Shown: positions 5,369 through 6,715 of the stretch, one piece after another
How the letters are laid out: the number at the start of each line of letters is the position of its first letter
Numbering within the stretch: the first letter of the stretch is position 1
Assembly (NCBI GenBank): GCA_020630245.1
Contig: JAHDBZ010000042.1
Location: 1 to 6,715 of the forward strand
Source of the DNA: Candidatus Altimarinota bacterium
GTDB lineage: Bacteria; Patescibacteriota; Gracilibacteria; UBA4473
DNA length: 6,715 bases
Reading direction: 5' to 3'
Notes under the pieces: model-generated
Seen by the model: the letters and a program-made list of their open reading frames with translations, nothing else
Told to the model about the DNA's origin: nothing
Databases searched by the model: none
Position numbers and translations under genes: made by a program

Positions 5369-5445
5369 TGGTGGGCGATGAGGGATTCGAACCCGCGACC
5401 TCCTCGGTGTAAACGAGATGCTCTAGCCAACTGAGCTAATCGCCC
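5369..5445 (-). tRNA. tRNA-Val (anticodon UAC), CCA encoded
   Basis: The minus strand folds into a full cloverleaf of 74 nt plus encoded CCA (5371-5369). Acceptor GGGCGAT pairs perfectly with ATCGCCC; the D stem is GCTC/GAGC; the anticodon stem TCTCG/CGAGG carries loop TTTACAC with anticodon TAC (5411-5409), reading Val codon GUA and, with modification, other GUN codons. The variable loop is AGGTC and the T loop TTCGAAT. The discriminator is A73, usual for tRNA-Val. The T stem GCGGG/CCCTC has one C-U mismatch at the second pair (50/64). Everything else is canonical, so the gene is probably functional. Confidence 0.96.
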
Positions 5446-5535
5446 GAAATTTGTAAGCTGTCGAAACAGCCGGCAGATATTAAGCGAAATATTTGGGGAT
5501 GCAAATTTTTATTACCGGCTTATGATTCATTGCGT
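5446..5535. promoter_or_regulatory. Divergent promoter region between tRNA-Val and folC
   Basis: This 90-bp AT-rich spacer must hold both promoters. For folC, TATGAT (5521-5526) matches the -10 consensus at five of six positions and lies nine bases before the ATG at 5536. For the tRNA on the minus strand, TAATAT (5482-5477) with TTGCAT (5504-5499) at a 16-base spacer is a possible promoter. Between that site and the tRNA, GCTGT/ACAGC (5457-5461, 5466-5470) forms a five-pair stem that on the minus strand encloses a UUCG tetraloop, probably in the tRNA 5' leader. Confidence 0.45.
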
Positions 5536-6708
5536 ATGACAGAATTCAAAATAGCTCTCGATTGGCTTAACGCACTAGCCTCAGAAAAGAAATTCTTTCG
5601 AGAAAAGCAGGCGCCAAGTCTAGACACAACTCACCAGTTACTTTCGGCGTTGGGACGGCCCGATCATAGCTTCGATTATCGAGTTATCATCGGAGGAACC
5701 GCTGGGAAGGGGAGTACAGCTCGCTACACAGAGCAAACGCTTCTAGACCAAGGGAAGTCGGTCGCATTAATCTCCTCTCCGCATCTGCAGGTCGTTAATG
5801 AGCGCATTCGTATCGATGGTCAATTGATTACCCAGAAATCTTTCTGTGAAGCGATTTTGTATATCAAAGACCTCTGCGCGGTTCATGATCTCAGTCCTAC
5901 GTACTATGAAGCCATTGTGGTGGCCGGCATTTACCTTGCTGCCCAGTATAATGTCGATGTTTTGATCTGTGAGGTTGGCATCGGGGGAGCATTGGATGCC
6001 GTGAATGCTGTGCAAGGTCTCCGGATTGCGGCGGTTACCTTTATCGGGGAGGATCACTTGGAAATGTTTGAGCATAGCATAGAGAATTTAGCCGCCGCCA
6101 AGGCTGGCATCTTTACCGAAGACAGCCTCTTAAATCTTACTTATGAACAAAAATATAGTTCTATTTTTGAAAAAACTTCAACCAATAAAATAACTTATTT
6201 AAAAGGACTTAAGTCAAAAATGAACAAAAAAATTGCTCGTAATATTTGTGAAAAAATACTAGAGAATGATGACTTTCAGATGCAAAGCCCAAGACTGCCT
6301 GCGCGCTGGGAGAAAGTAGGGGACAATTTAATCCTGGATGGGGCACATTCTGGTCCTCGATTTGAGTACATTTTGCCCAAGATCCAGAAATTTAAACCCC
6401 AAACGGCCATCCTGGCCATGAGCCAAAATCATGATCCAGAAACGTTTTCTGCTATACTCCCATACTTTGAAAACGTCATCTGGACTGAATTTTCGGGGTC
6501 AATCTCAGCTACGGAACTACAAACACTACACAAGGTCGGAAGTGTTGAGACTGATTACAACAAGGCCGTTGCTGTGGCGAAAGGGAAAACTTTAGTCACG
6601 GGCAGCTTGTACCTGTGTGGTTATGTACGAGAACGGTTCTATTCAGGAGAGTTAATGGTCGAGCAGCAAACGGAGTGGCCGATTGATATTTCTAATCCTA
6701 ATATTTAA
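5536..6708 (+). CDS. folC: Folylpolyglutamate synthase / dihydrofolate synthase family (Mur ligase fold)
   Basis: FolC adds glutamate to folates (and in bifunctional forms to dihydropteroate) with ATP. The 390-aa product shows the family order: P-loop GTAGKGST (54-61), SPHL (81-84) and NERI (88-91), EVGIGGALDAVN (146-157), IGEDHLEMFEHS (170-181), AKAGI (188-192, with the Lys usually carbamylated), PARWE (255-259) and DGAHSG (268-273) in the C-terminal ligase domain, and TGSLYLCG (355-362). It is shorter than the usual 420-430 aa, mainly between AGI and PARWE. Differences from the common motifs are Ala for Asn in GTNGKGS, Ala for Arg in GGRLDATN and SG for NP in DGAHNP. ATG 5536 is preferred to the TTG at 5530 because TATGAT lies nine bases ahead; there is no Shine-Dalgarno. 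An AT-rich patch covers codons about 199-245. A distinct Mur-ligase-like specificity cannot be excluded. Confidence 0.85.
   Translation: MTEFKIALDWLNALASEKKFFREKQAPSLDTTHQLLSALGRPDHSFDYRVIIGGTAGKGSTARYTEQTLLDQGKSVALISSPHLQVVNERIRIDGQLITQKSFCEAILYIKDLCAVHDLSPTYYEAIVVAGIYLAAQYNVDVLICEVGIGGALDAVNAVQGLRIAAVTFIGEDHLEMFEHSIENLAAAKAGIFTEDSLLNLTYEQKYSSIFEKTSTNKITYLKGLKSKMNKKIARNICEKILENDDFQMQSPRLPARWEKVGDNLILDGAHSGPRFEYILPKIQKFKPQTAILAMSQNHDPETFSAILPYFENVIWTEFSGSISATELQTLHKVGSVETDYNKAVAVAKGKTLVTGSLYLCGYVRERFYSGELMVEQQTEWPIDISNPNI
6131..6270 (+). other. AT-rich patch inside folC
   Basis: By hand count this 140-base stretch has 29 G or C (about 21%), against 50% in the 60 bases at 5941-6000 of the same gene. 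It encodes a Lys/Asn/Ile/Ser-rich segment (residues about 199-245) between the N-terminal ATPase part and the C-terminal ligase domain. The frame is intact. It may be a relaxed linker, an insertion or a recombined segment. Confidence 0.7.
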
Positions 6709-6715
6709 TAAGATT

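Noticed and set aside
1..6715. Possible recoding of TGA (Gracilibacteria/Absconditabacteria type)
   Set aside because: All six long genes end in TAA or TAG, but six genes are too few for significance and no in-frame TGA interrupts a recognisable coding region.
1..6715. CRISPR arrays, insertion sequences, att sites, rRNA
   Set aside because: No direct-repeat/spacer pattern, transposase or integrase coding, terminal inverted repeats or rRNA-like sequence was seen.

Overview
The window looks like chromosomal DNA of a Patescibacteria (Candidate Phyla Radiation) type bacterium. The clearest marker is the 547-residue protein at 1072-2715 (minus strand), with 35 cysteines, CxxC runs and terminal zinc-ribbon-like modules; from general knowledge, proteins of this kind are common in CPR genomes and rare elsewhere. 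Compact gene packing, very short or absent 5' leaders, no clear Shine-Dalgarno sequences and a single membrane-anchored sortase fit this. The standard bacterial code is adequate. The assignment is inference, because no rRNA or ribosomal protein gene is present.

Layout. At 1-166 there is a compact array that reads like a transcription attenuator: a -10-like hexamer, an 18-codon reading frame with six consecutive Leu codons, a GC-rich segment at its stop codon that can pair with the first arm of a downstream hairpin, and that hairpin with a T-tract (a rho-independent terminator). It leads into a 302-aa N-formylglutamate amidohydrolase-like protein (167-1075, plus), which meets the Cys-rich protein gene (minus) with overlapping stop codons. 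A 94-bp divergent spacer carrying a perfect 12-bp palindrome separates that gene from trpS (2810-3790, plus). A 133-bp spacer with a plausible promoter precedes a sortase (3924-4694, plus), which converges on an unrecognised acidic protein with a His/Cys-rich N-terminus (4707-5276, minus). Upstream of the latter lie a hairpin, a terminator-like structure and tRNA-Val(UAC) with encoded CCA (5369-5445, minus). folC (5536-6708, plus) is divergent from the tRNA and contains a sharply AT-rich patch in its interdomain region.

How the genes relate. trpS and tRNA-Val are translation housekeeping; FolC would polyglutamylate folates, perhaps scavenged ones; the sortase works at the cell surface. The genes alternate in strand and appear to be mostly single-gene transcription units, so no operon-level pathway is evident. 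The most unusual element is the Leu-codon leader/terminator at 29-144. It has the layout of classical amino-acid attenuation, but the gene behind it is not a recognisable leucine-biosynthesis gene. It is supported only by sequence logic.
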